64,000 bases of DNA from Lactuca virosa (GCA_928212115.1 CAKMRJ010005634.1:129323665-129387664); one strand, 5' to 3'. Shown: positions 12,332 through 23,521, counted from the stretch's first letter. Program-made: numbers and translations. The notes: generated from the sequence alone by a model not told the origin.

Positions 12332-13639
12332 ATGGCTCCTAGACGTGCTATTCAACAGGAAAATAACCTGATTGATGTGGCAAGTATTCATCCATTGTAT
12401 CGGTTTCCTCAAAACATCTCTCGAGCATTATTGAACACATATGAGAACCGGTTAGGATGGTTATATAATTGGGAGTTTGCAATAGCACCCATTGTGAATT
12501 GGAATTGGCTTAGGGGTGTGGGTATGATTTCAGAATTGGAGCGCTTTTGGACGAAGGTATATGAAGGGAATGATTTTTCTTTTACTTGTCATGGGTGGAG
12601 GAACCTATTTGCACTTCAAGAACCCGTTTATCGGGAATTATCGGTGGAGTTCTTTGCTACCGTTAATTTTGAAGAGAGGATTGTGGACTTTGATTACGGA
12701 CGGGCGCTAGTTTTCCAATTAGGAGGGGTATATCGAGAGTGCAGTCTTCGTGAGTTCGCTTGGCGCATGGGGTTATATACAGAAGTGGAGACTCAATCTC
12801 CATTCTTTGTGCCTTTTCTACTTGGGTGTGTTCGGGATTTTACTCCTGGCACTTTGGATGTTCAGTTTTGGCGGACTATCTCTAATCACGAGTATAATTC
12901 TCGTGACTCTAGTGAAGCGCAAATTCGGAATCCCGTGCATCGTTTTCTTCATAGCCTTATCACCTTTTCTATCAATCACAAGCACCATGGTGATAAGATT
13001 TCCATTCATAATTTGTTCTATCTATGGAGTATCATTACTCCCGGGGTCTGTTGTGATTTACCATATATGCTTGCGAGATTCATGGGGAAGAATGCGGCTG
13101 GTTCTAGGCCAGGGAGTCCGATAACGGGTGGACATTTGGTCACCCGCCTTGCTCGGTCGTATGGTATTTTGTCTCCTGAGTTTGTGCGGAATCTTACACG
13201 TTTTCCCGACAACGAATTGTCGAGTCAAGTGTTGGGAGTTATGCGGGTGGTGGTAAATGCCGGGGGCGGCTATGTTATACCCCCGGAGGATGGAGAGCAA
13301 GAGGATGAGCAACCGGAGCAACAACCTCCAGCGAGGCCCCGTAGACGAAATGTTAGAGCTCGGGGAGATTTTGAGAGAGAACGGGCTGCTCAACAACATA
13401 TGGGAGGAATGCCCACCGACCCATTTCAAAGACGGGTTGGGTCCTATTTGGATAATCTCCGTGGAGGGATGAATTACAACACGTAGAAGTTGGAGGCCAT
13501 GTTTTCTCACATGGGAGTGGTTCGACCACCTGTCGTGCCGCTGTAGTGCCCGTACATGCCTACTTGGGAGGAGCTTTGGAACCCGAGAAACGATGGAGAA
13601 GGACCTAGTGGAGTACAAGGACATGGTGATGATGATTGA
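12332..13639 (+). pseudogene. Athila ORF2 (env-position protein, plant retrotransposon ORF-1-like), ~385 aa then two stops
   Basis: ATG 12332 opens 384 codons to a TAG at 13484. The same frame goes on with coding sense through a second TAG (13544..13546) to a TGA at 13637, so the ancestral product was probably about 435 aa. The protein is rich in Trp, Phe and Arg. It has a globular first 280 residues (FWTKVYEGNDFSF and HGWRNLFALQEPVYRELSVE are the recognisable stretches) and an acidic then Arg-rich disordered tail (EQEDEQPEQQPPARPRRRN). It resembles proteins annotated as ATHILA ORF-1 or putative plant transposon proteins. I see no signal peptide or clear membrane anchor, so an envelope role is not supported. 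Its function is unknown. The acceptor-like tttcag just upstream suggests expression from a spliced RNA. Confidence 0.65.
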
Positions 13640-15363
13640 TTTCCTTTTTCATAGTTTTTATTTAGTTGTTATTTGGTTTTGTTTTGTGTGGTTTTTGATT
13701 TGTTTTTAAACTTATGGTTTGTAAGACTTGACAACTATTATGTTACTTTTACTTGTCTTTTGGTTGTTTTATTTCAGTTTTGCAATGGAGTATCGGTAAG
13801 GAAGGTCAAGTCAAGAATCGGTTAGAGTCTAGAAGTCAAGACTCGCGACCCACAATTCGACATAAGTGTGGGGTGCGTTAGAGAGAGAGAGGATAGAGTT
13901 AGAAAAGTGTCTTTACATACTGAATTAGAAGAGTCTTAACCCATTAAGACATTGGTCAAAGTGCAAGGTTCAAGAAGAAGTGGGTTATGAATATTTTCTG
14001 AAGACCAGTTTTCACGACGTGGCTCTCCTGTTCACGTCGTGGATTGGTATAAATGAGAAATTATGCATGCGTTCTTTTACGACAACATGACGTGGTATTC
14101 CACATCATGACGCGATTTCTAAATTTTTCTCCATTTTGAATACCATTGGGTGTTTACCTTATGGCTTTCCACGTATCTTCTTGGGATCATTCTAAAGACT
14201 ATTATGGCTCGTTTCCTCCACCACTTTTATTGATGATTGGAAGTTTCGATTTGTTGTTTGATGGCTCATTTACATATCTATCAAGTTCAAGTCCAAGTTC
14301 ATATTTTGAAGGGGTCCATATTCGAGATGCACATTTTATCCGCACTTTTGGAGTTCGATCACGCTGCTATCCCAGGGGAGTCTGTTCCTTTTTCTCCATT
14401 TTATTGTTTTTAATTTACTTTTATGCATACAATGAGGGCATTGTATGTGATAAGTGTGGGGTAGGAGGTAGAAAAAGTAAATTACTAATTACTAGAAATT
14501 TGGTAAATTTTAAAATTTTTAATAATTGGATCTAGTAATAATAATTTGAGCTGTAATTGCTAGTGTTGTATTGGGATGATCCGATAAGAGCTCAAATGTT
14601 TAGTTAAGCCGATACACGTTATAGTGCATTTGTGGCCTCCCTTATTTTAGTGAAATCATGGAACAAAAACACAACTTCGCTTAGTTTGAGGAATGCGATA
14701 TGTTTAGCAGCCTAAACCTGAAATGTATCCAGGAAAACTAATATCTTAACCAATAAAGGTTGAAGTAAAGCGCCCCTGCTTAAGCGTGTAGGTTTTTGAG
14801 TGATATAAAAAAAGTGAGTACATGTAAAAAAAAAAAAAAAGACATTACCAAAAAGTGAAAAAATTGAAGAATTTTTGGAGCATAAAAGTATCAAAGTATG
14901 AAGATCAAAGATCGAAAATTCTGAATTTTCAAAAGTTGAAGATATCAAAATTACACAAAAAGTTGGTGAATTCGAAGAAATCAAAGATCAAAATATCAAG
15001 AAGTGAAGAATTCAAGAGCTCCATATTGTGGTATCTTCTTAGAGTTGTAATTCTCACGTTTGTGTATGCTTGGGTGGCTTTACAAAAATACCTTGAGGTT
15101 AGAAAGCGTTCTGAGGATGGGTTCGGAGGGTTGCATAAAATGAGCATTGTTCGAAAGAAGTGGGTGAGTGTTTATCAAGATTGTGAGTATTTAGAGTATG
15201 GGTGGTCCTTTAGGAAAATTTTAGACACAAATGCATGCGTTGAGGTCTTGGCATAATGGCTAAGTTCAAAAATGGATTGTTCTATGTGATGCTAGTAATG
15301 AAGGTTTAAGTTTAAATAGCTAAATTTGCTTGAGGGCAAGCAAAGTACAAGTGTGGGGTATTT
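13640..15363 (+). other. Athila-like 3' untranslated spacer with three purine-tract copies
   Basis: This is long non-coding DNA upstream of the 3' LTR. The sequence aagtgtggggt occurs three times (13864..13874, 14452..14462, 15349..15359), the last at the LTR border where the real polypurine tract belongs. Two more dyad pairs lie at 14013/14033 and 14086/14106. The part 14830..15020 is purine-rich, low-complexity DNA that happens to be open for 133 Lys-rich codons. I do not regard that as a gene. Confidence 0.55.
15349..15363 (+). promoter_or_regulatory. Athila-like polypurine tract
   Basis: The sequence aagtgtggggtattt abuts the tgatattg start of the 3' LTR. This is the plus-strand primer site for reverse transcription. 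Confidence 0.65.
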
Positions 15364-16711
15364 TGATATTGTCATATTTATACATATTTTTAGGCAATAT
15401 TTACTTACATTTTTATTAACATTTTGGTTATTTGCATAGAATTATGGTACTTATAAGGATAAATTGTTATTTGCAGCCAAAGTGAAGCATTTTCGAAGAA
15501 AGGGACCAAAATTGACAATACTTGGAACATTGGAGACTTGGAGTACAAAAGATGAAGAAATTCACGGATTCAACCGAAGTCACGACGTGAACGAGAAGAC
15601 CACGACGTGGATCGAGTATTCTAGAAGATAAGCTTACGTGAAGAAGGAATCCTTGCCCAATACGGATAATTCTCGGATCACGACGTGGAGCTTCCTGCCA
15701 CGACGTGGATCACGACTTTTCAAAAAACTAAAAATTCCCTTGCCCATTACGACTTGGGGAGTTTTTTTGGCTGATTGAAAGGGTTCCAAAAGACGAATTT
15801 TAGCAGAAGAGAAGCTCTGGAAAAAGGTTTTCAACACCAAAGGAGTAAAGGTTCATAATTAGTTTATTTGTTTGATACTTGAACATGTTTTATACTTTGA
15901 TTTGTGTTTGTTTATTTGCTACTATGAGTAGCTAAATCTAGCAACTCTTGTTTAGCTAGATGAAGCTTCTAACATATGGTTTAGCTTAATGATTATTGGA
16001 TTTGTTAGTTGGTAAATTGCTTGTGTTTGATTTGTTACTACCTAGCATGTTAATATTTGTTTCTTTAGCTGCTTGAATTCATGTTATGTGTAGTTAGTGA
16101 TCATTAAACTGCATAAACTTGATAACCTAGTGATTTAGTGAACACTAATTTGCTAGAGCTAGGATCGACCAAAATCTTAGATGGTAATTAGAGTAAATAA
16201 ATTTAGATGTGCTAGAGAACATAAATTATGACCATAATTGTGTTTGCATAATAAATCTTACATAGCATACCTATAACTAATAACTAGTTCTGTGTTTTGC
16301 TTATGTGTGACCATACAAGGTAGTTCATGAATTGGTAAAAAGATTAGTAAATTTAGACTTAAATTGCTAATAATATAATAATTAGTGACCAACTTGATAA
16401 TCCATAATAGCTAGCTAACCATAAAGAGGAAGTGGATTCGAGCTAAACAAGAGTGTTTTTAATTACTTGATTGAATTCTGTGACTTAAGTTGATATGGTC
16501 TTGCAAAATCAGATAAAACCCCATCTTTGCTCTAAAATTAGGTTAATTTAGTAGTAGATAACTTAATTAGTTAACACCGTTCCCTGTGATCGACACCCGG
16601 CTTACCCAATTATTCTATAATTCGAATAGGTACACTGCCTAGGTGCATTTTAGTTAGTTAAGTTAGTTAGGTTATAAATTCTAAAATTAGTGGGTACTTT
16701 TGTGCACATCA
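15364..16711 (+). mobile_element. Athila-like 3' LTR
   Basis: It has the same length (1348 bp) as the 5' copy. The TATA box of the 5' LTR (ctataaatt) reads ctaaaaatt here, so the 3' promoter is probably weakened. The LTR is followed by attac, the target duplication. Confidence 0.9.
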
Positions 16712-16811
16712 ATTACATAGGTGTTGAAGTTTTCCCTAAACTATGCCTCTAGTAGGCTACATCATACGATACTATGGCTACTGCATAACTCGATCTTTGG
16801 ATACGAACTCC

Positions 16812-18037
16812 TCATCCTCGATTTCTCGCGTCGTTTTCTGCCTCGTCAAGGATCATGTGGAATGCCCTTGGCCTTGGGGGTGTGTTTGGCCTCACTGCCT
16901 CGTTTTTCTTTGGGCAATCTCTAGAAATATGCCCTTCTTTGTTACACCCGTAGCACACCTTCTTGTTGGATGAACAGTTGTTGGCGTAATGCCCTGTCTT
17001 TCCACATTTGTAGCAAGTCATTTCCTCGCTACACTTCCCAAAATGTTTCTTCTTACACTTCTCGCACCATTTTGCTTCGTTTCCTCCTTCACTAAACTCT
17101 TTTGAACCAGACTTGATCTTCTTATTGTTGGGCTTTGCAGACCCCTCGAACTTCCTTTTCGCGCCAACCTCAACCTTGCTGGAAGCTCTTCCCTTAATCA
17201 TATCCTCCACAGACTTGGCAGCCCAGATAGCTGCCTCCAGAGTAGGTGCTTGACGCACTGGCACCGCGTACTCCCATGGAAGTCCCTTTGCGTACTTGTC
17301 GATTTTCGTCAGCTCATCCGGAACAAGACGCAAGGCGAATACCATCTTCTCTATGAAGTTGTTGGTGTATTCATCAATTGACATGCTTCCTTTCTTCAAG
17401 GTCAGGAATTGGTTCTCTAGCTCGAGCAGGTTTTGGGCTGAGCAGTACTTGCGTTTGAATTGCACCAAAAACTCTGCCTATGTTAGTTTCAGGGGCTCAC
17501 TGGGGGTCAGAGTCTTTCCCAGGGTGTTCCACCAACGAAACACGCCTCCTCGGAACTGGCGCACCGCAAACGTGGTTTGTAGCTTGCCTTTGCAACCACA
17601 TGTCATGAAGGCTAATTCCATCTCCGAGACCCAATCCATAACTCCGATCGGATCTTCCTTCCCCAGTAAAAGTCGATGGCTTGCAAGTTAGAAAAATATT
17701 TGTACTTGCATCCATTCCTCTCGACTCCATCATCTTGGTTGTTCCTCTTAATCATCGGCGGATCAGCTTGACCAACGATCCTACTGTTGTTTCCCTCCTC
17801 AAACTGCCCATCATTCAATTCAGGCTCTTCGACAGGCATCGTAGGTTCATCCCTCTCTTGTAGCAGTAACCATCTTGTTTCCTCCATTTGATGATCCAAC
17901 ATCATCTGGATCATTGCTTGTACCCCGACCATCGTGATTGGCTCAGGAGCGGCTACTACAACGGGTATTTGCTCAATCACTGGTGGTAGATTCCTGTTTC
18001 CATTCGCGTTCCCGGCTCCACTGCGGGTTCTTGCCAT
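16812..18037 (-). pseudogene. gag: Gag of the gag-only gypsy element, frameshifted
   Basis: On the minus strand, ATG 18037 opens an N-terminal part with a MIQMMLDHQMEE-type helix. A frame change occurs between about 17690 and 17460. From 17468 down the capsid C-half is readable (SMSIDEYTNNFIEKM), followed by a basic linker. Two CCHC zinc knuckles then follow, CYKCGKTGHYANNC and CYGCNKEGHISRDC, which bind RNA in packaging. The frame ends at 16812 and no protease follows. Gag without pol is the TR-GAG class of non-autonomous elements. The frameshift makes this copy inactive. Confidence 0.85.
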
Positions 18038-18420
18038 TTCGGTCTATACACCAATTCAGACGTTTGGTGGGAAACGACGAGAATTAAGATAGGAAAGATT
18101 TTACGATCGACGTGTAAATCTCCCTATTACTCCGAAAAGTTACATGCTAGTTCTAATACCGTAATTAAACGTTTAGAAACCTGAACACATAAAGTTTCCA
18201 GATCCGGTCGGCAACAAACCATAGATCCGATCATATAATGCATATCATAAATCATTTAGCACATAAAAGCATGTTAGGTATTTTCCCTAAATAAGCTAGT
18301 GCTTGTGTCTATTCAGGTGTATTACCTAAATTTTATTAGACACACTCCTCACAATCATTGCTTAGCATTTTAAGTTTAAGTCTAGAAATAAATCCATATT
18401 CCTAGTTCGCTTAAACTAAT
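18038..18420 (-). other. Leader (5' untranslated) of the gag-only gypsy element
   Basis: Non-coding sequence between the gag start and the primer-binding site on the minus strand. I see no splice acceptor directly before the gag ATG here, unlike the other gag genes in this window. Confidence 0.5.
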
Positions 18421-18434
18421 GCTCTGATACCAAC
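18421..18434 (-). promoter_or_regulatory. Primer-binding site, initiator tRNA-Met type
   Basis: On the minus strand it reads gttggtatcagagc, directly next to the 5' LTR. It fixes the element's polarity. Confidence 0.85.
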
Positions 18435-20724
18435 TGTGACATCCCCATTTTCACGACCAGAAAAAACCGATTTTGTTTATGCTTTGTTTAAAAATCAGAG
18501 TAACTTTTTTAAATAAAAGTGTTGTGGAATTTGTTCCCAGTAAAACATGATAAATACATTATCAAAGCATTTCCAAATAAATGTATTTTTTTATTCATTT
18601 TAAAACATTTGGGATGTCATTGTCAATACAGAAACATAAGCATAAACAGAACTTACATTCATTTACACTAGTGATCTTATATCTCCTTAATCTCTCAGTG
18701 TAATGTAACTCCATATCGACACCTGTCATAGAAATGAGCTGGAGTGGGTCAGGTTGGGAAACCTGGTGAGTACATAGGGTTTTCAACCCACAACAATATA
18801 ATTATTATGTTTAAACATCAAACAATCAGCCCAATTACCCATCCCCATTATCTTCATTACTCTTAAGGATCTACCCTAAGAATCAACTATTCCTCGTTCA
18901 TTCATTCCTAAGGATCATCCTAAGGAATGGGCACGAAATCCATCGTTGCCAGGGTTTACTCTACATGCACTAAGTCGCATAGTCGCCAGGATATAGGCAC
19001 TACGTCTCATAGTCGCCAAGGTTTATACAACAGGCACTACGTCGCATAGTCGCCAGGGTTTAGGCACTAAGTCTCATAGTCTCCAGGGTTATATCATTTA
19101 TCGACAGTATCGTTTCCGAGAATCCACTCGCAATACGTGTTAATGGGTTTTTAGAGTACAGCTGGTGAATACACAGTTCAAAATACACCTGTTGCGAGCC
19201 TGCTAGTGTTCCACTGGACTGTCTAGAATAGTCCATGGTTGTCATCCATACTCTGGTAGATGACGGGGCCAATACTTGGGTAAAAGGCTTCTCTCATGGT
19301 TCACCTCTCACCCTTATCTCGTGGTCTATATCACCTCTCATCATTTTGTTTTTGTCACATAACAACTATTTCATCTACCCATGTTTTACCCAATGTTTTA
19401 AAACCCGGGTCGACCCGGCCGGTTCAACCGGTTGGACCGTGACCCGGGGTAGAAGGCGGGTCAAATGAGACCGGTTTTTTGTAAAAATACGAACCGGATC
19501 GAACCGGCCAGGTTTCCTCTAAACCGCGGTTCGACCGCTTATGTTGAACCGGATAAACCGGATTGACCCGTTTCAATAGAATTTGGATAGTTGGATACAA
19601 GTAGCGAACGCCAAAACAACGAGCAGTTTGCTGTTTCTTCAATATTTTTCAATGTTTAAACTTTGTGGACATCAAATTATTGGTTTTATATGTTTATGCA
19701 TTATGCATGAAAATAAAAATATATAGAAATAGAAAAAGACCATAAACCGGGTTGACCCGGCGGTTCAACCGGTTGACCCGTGAACCGGTCATCACACCGG
19801 GTCAACTAAAAACCCGGGTTTTAAAACATTGGTTTTACCCAACACATTTCGTAGATATAAAATACATATACAGTTTAAATCATTTAAAACATGTATAAAT
19901 TTTTTTTCACCCAGCATAGACGGAAAGTATACAGACAATATGCACACGTAGCATGTAATTTATATTAAATACTTCATATCTATGTGTAAGATGAAAGTAA
20001 CTATGCACTCACGTGATAAGGTGGTGACTCGGTACTCGGACAGCACTTCGTTATCTCAAAACAATTTTCCTCGGACAAAACAACGGGTTTTATAGAAAAC
20101 CGAGCTTCGCTTGGAGCAGCGTTTCCGAACCGAAATACCCTTTTTCTCGGGACTCCGGGAGCCTCGGGGCTTCCTTCGGGTGCTAGGGGGGTTCCTTAGG
20201 GTTTAGGAGGGTTGGAATGGGCTAGAGAGAGAAAGTATTTAGAGAGAGAAGTGGAAATGTGTGAAAAATACGAGAGATTTCGCACCTATTTATAGGGTCA
20301 GCAGCTTCGGACTATGTTGTGCGTTCAGCAGCACTACGCTGGGCGTAGTTCGGATGAGGATGCCAGCTGCGTCCAGTTGTCTCGCACTTTGGAAGCGGAT
20401 AAGACCGGAGTACGCTGGGCGTACTCGGCCTCGGACGCGGGGCGTAGCGAGGGGCTACGTGTTATGATCCGAAGCGAGCTTTGTCATCAGTATCGGACGG
20501 CTGTGGCGCTGCCACGTCACCAACTTCGCACCATGTTCGCAAATTCGAGTTCCAACTTTAAAAATTCGTATCTTTCGCATATGAGCTTCGTTTTCGACGT
20601 TCTTTATATCCACGTGTAGGCGGGATCGTACTCTACAACTTTATTCTAAATAATCTTTTGTCGAAGAGTCGTTTTCGACCCCTATTATCTCTAAATTGAC
20701 TAGCCCGGATCTACGGGCGTTACA
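18435..20724 (-). mobile_element. 5' LTR (minus sense) of the gag-only gypsy element, 2290 bp including a MITE
   Basis: It aligns end to end with 4331..6172 once the MITE and its duplication (449 bp) are removed, leaving 1841 bp against 1842. The tandem array is at about 18967..19087, the minus-strand TATA box at 20285..20295, and the dyad pairs at about 20319/20341 and 20417/20440. Confidence 0.85.
19393..19832. mobile_element. MITE, 440 bp, Mutator-like 9-bp target duplication
   Basis: The sister LTR at 4331..6172 gives the empty site, so the limits are exact. The 9-bp target ttttaccca is present at 19384..19392 and again at 19833..19841. The inverted ends are atgttttaaaacccgggt on the left and its complement at the right end, where cca precedes it. 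The interior is dominated by repeated accggtt/aaccggt and gacccg words. It has no coding capacity. A 9-bp duplication points to Mutator-like mobilisation. The insertion is younger than the host gypsy element. Confidence 0.8.
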
Positions 20725-20885
20725 TCAACTTTTAGGAAACAGATTAAGAAGTTGGTCCATCAAAAAACAATCATCAGTAGCATACTCAACCGTTGAGGCA
20801 AAATATGTTGTCGCTAGAAGATGGTGTGCTTAAATTCTATGGATCCAAAACCAATCTTGATTATGGTTTTAAGTTTTGAAAGACA
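20725..20885 (+). pseudogene. Old copia pol, RNase H region, fragment 2 of 3
   Basis: It continues the reading broken at 4330. A GNRLRSWSIKKQSS-like stretch with STVEAKYV decayed from the usual STAEAEYV follows, after which the reading decays. It is cut again at 20885 by the copia element that follows. The 5 bases on either side of that element (agaca, agact) match at four of five positions. Confidence 0.7.
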
Positions 20886-21682
20886 TGTTGGGTTTTCTAC
20901 GCATCAAATACACTCTAAAACTAGGCAGCGGAAAAATCGAAACAACGATATACCTACGTGTACATGCATCCTATGGATCTATGACTTCATGCTAATTACG
21001 TCAACCCTAGAAAACTAAAACATAAGTAAGAAAACATACCTCTTATGTAGCCCTTGATCTCCATGCTTGAGATCTTGAACCTCCATGAAGTTGCTTGGAT
21101 GAAAGGACCCAAACCAGAATCCCTCTAATGGTATCACACCCAATGACACCAAAGAGTGGAATAAAAATAACTAGGAGAATGGTCAATTTCACAAACCTAA
21201 AGGGGTTAGAAATCGTCCCTAAGAGGGGGAGGAAGAAGGGTTGGCGAAACTTCAAGCCAAGGTGCAAGGAGGAATGAAATCCCTAAGGCCCTATTTATAG
21301 CCTTGGATGCCTCCTAGGGTTTAGTACTCCTTCCCATGTGGGATGGAGGCCTAACCACGAAATTTCACTCCTTTCCCATGTGGGATGGAGTGATTTTCAT
21401 CCAACCCTAATTCCATAAGGGTTCTGGAACATTCCTGATTAACCAACTATCGATTAATGAACATTCAACCCTTTAATTAATTAAACTGTTAATTAATTCC
21501 CATAATATATTTCCAAAATATATTTCCAATTAGTTTCTAATTAATTATTGACTATAATAATTAATAAACCAATTTCTCTTTTATTTATTCTACTCAATTT
21601 GGGTCTTGAGGGCAACCCAAAAGGACCCTGCTATTATGAGAAATATTACCAATAGTTAATGACCTTGGACACTATTCCAACA
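20886..21682 (-). mobile_element. Copia 3' LTR (minus sense), 797 bp
   Basis: It has a minus-strand TATA box (plus-strand ctatttatag, 21291..21300). The facing pair of 'cccatgtgggatgga' repeats at about 21334 and 21376 is part of U3. Confidence 0.85.
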
Positions 21683-23521
21683 GTCTCCCACTTGGACAAG
21701 TCATCAACTATACGAGGATCAATATTTCTCAATAATCAACAGAGAGTTAGCCATCCAATGCAACTACCGAACTCTTGATCTAATCAAGATTCAGCCCTTA
21801 GATAAGTGATCAACTATCCCTTCGTTCTATGATATCTGTATGAATTCGAGACATGGATAATGGTCAATATCAAGAATTCAAGATTATGTTTCCCGATATA
21901 GATTTGTGACGACTGCATCTGACTACTAAATTGAACACATCAATTCCAGTCAGGGCTCAGCCAAGCACTTTAGATGTCAGCACAAAATCATCGAGGGGCC
22001 CATAGATATCGCTTCTCCTGTTAAGGCAGAAGGAACGAATAAACTTCGACTACATAGTTTTTGTCTATTTCATCATGTCACACATGGACATACCCTTTAT
22101 AACTACCCGTTACGGTTAGCATTGGAGTAGACCAATGCATAACAGAATCATAGAACAAAACCCCACATGTATCTAGGTTTGAAGAATAGAAGATATTATC
22201 GTCTTAGAATTACTTGTGACTGAATCCATGAAGTAATCTCTAAGCGTGGGTTGGTCCAATACTTAAATCTCTATTAAGCATTCATGAGTGTTAGCGCAAT
22301 CACTATGCTATGTCTAATAAATATGGACAATCCACCAATACTCATGACAGTCTTGAATCACTACTTACTTCCAAGAGTTTGACCGATTGTGGACGTTTGA
22401 GTAAATTAATACTCGGGAAATGGGTTCCAAACATGCAAAAGTGAGAACGCAGTGATAAGCTAATTGAAATGACCAAACTCCATCATATATTAAGATCACC
22501 ACTTAATAATCGCCAAATCAAATTAAACTTATACTGCTTAAAGTTCTCGGGTTTTTAAAACAAACCAAACTAAGAGTGTTTAAGCCAATTCATTTACAAA
22601 TCTAATGCCTCTCGACTTTGTCTGACTGTCAGACATGGTCAATGACATCGGCTTATGGAATGGATCGACAATATTATCTTTCGATATGAATCATTGACTA
22701 TGATGTCTTTACATTTGACTCACTATCAAATGTGTTGGTACTTACTGAGTATGTTTCATGTGAGCTCGTGTGACTTGGGATCCATACTCGAGGTAAGTTC
22801 ACCCAAAGTCACAAGAAACTTCATAAGGACCATCAATGATTGAATTTCAACAAAGATGTCACTAATGAATCTCTTTCAGTCACATTGTCCACTTTGCAAT
22901 TTAACCAACTGCAATATCCTCTAAGTATGTTAAATCCACTATGGTGTATTACTTGGTACTCTTTCAAGCTAATATATCACCATTCAGTAAAAGCACGAAT
23001 TCCGACTGCGAACGGAATTGCCTTTATTAGTGCGGAACTTAGCATCAATGTAACTCTTACAATGATCTCTTCCATACTATCAAGATCATCTCTTCTGTCC
23101 TCCAAGGACACTTAAGAATGTTCTTGATCCTGATTCATTGATTCTTGCCAAATTGATCTAATCAAACTTGTCATGCTCAAGGCATACGAGTCATTAGATC
23201 TAGTACATTTCATGGCATTTATGATCGATCCCATAGCAGAAGCATGTGGGACACGACTCATTTGCTTTAGCTCAATAGTAGAACTAGGACATTAGCATTG
23301 CTCAATGTCATGCCAGCCTAAACTCCTTTTTGAGTTCTGCATGTCGAGTTTCCTCAACATTCAATGTATTTTGGCTTAATCCAATGAATCACTTTGATCT
23401 ATCTCCATAGATTCTTATTATGTACGTGTTTTGTATCTCCCATGTATATCATAGCGAAACAATTCTCACACCAAGCCAAGCTTTTACACTTGCTAAGTTA
23501 GAATATAGTTTCTTATGAATC

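Larger units (their letters stand above)
7035..16711 (+). mobile_element. Athila-like gypsy retrotransposon, non-autonomous (no RT or integrase)
   Basis: The two LTRs are each 1348 bp (7035..8382, 15364..16711). They run from tgatattg to gcacatca and sit between perfect attac duplications (7030..7034, 16712..16716). The primer site just after the 5' LTR (tttttggcgccgttaccggg) is the tRNA-Asp type typical of Athila/Tat elements. The coding order is gag, protease, then a separate ORF in the position of the Athila env-like gene. Reverse transcriptase, RNase H and integrase are absent. By eye I count about 19 substitutions and no indel between the LTRs (about 1.4 %), so insertion was recent. Confidence 0.9.
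4331..20724 (-). mobile_element. Gag-only (TR-GAG type) gypsy retrotransposon, with an Athila element nested in it
   Basis: The element is bounded by LTRs 4331..6172 and 18435..20724, with a perfect 5-bp target duplication tcaac (4326..4330, 20725..20729). Polarity is minus: the primer-binding complement gctctgataccaac (18421..18434) touches the right LTR, and the purine-tract complement (6173..6190) touches the left one. Leaving out the Athila insertion (7035..16711 plus its duplication), the internal region is only about 2.6 kb. It holds gag and no protease, reverse transcriptase or integrase, so the element is non-autonomous. Confidence 0.85.

Noticed and set aside
13058..13624. 188-codon minus-strand frame
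   Set aside because: Antisense shadow of Athila ORF2, which has better coding sense and family resemblance.
14855..15256. Open frame of 133 codons, Lys-rich, near the Athila 3' LTR
   Set aside because: The sequence is purine-rich low complexity in a known non-coding position; no family resemblance.
7252..15708. CRISPR-like reading of the repeated CCACGACGTGG words
   Set aside because: Sites are pairs scattered over 8 kb, not an array; the genome is eukaryotic.
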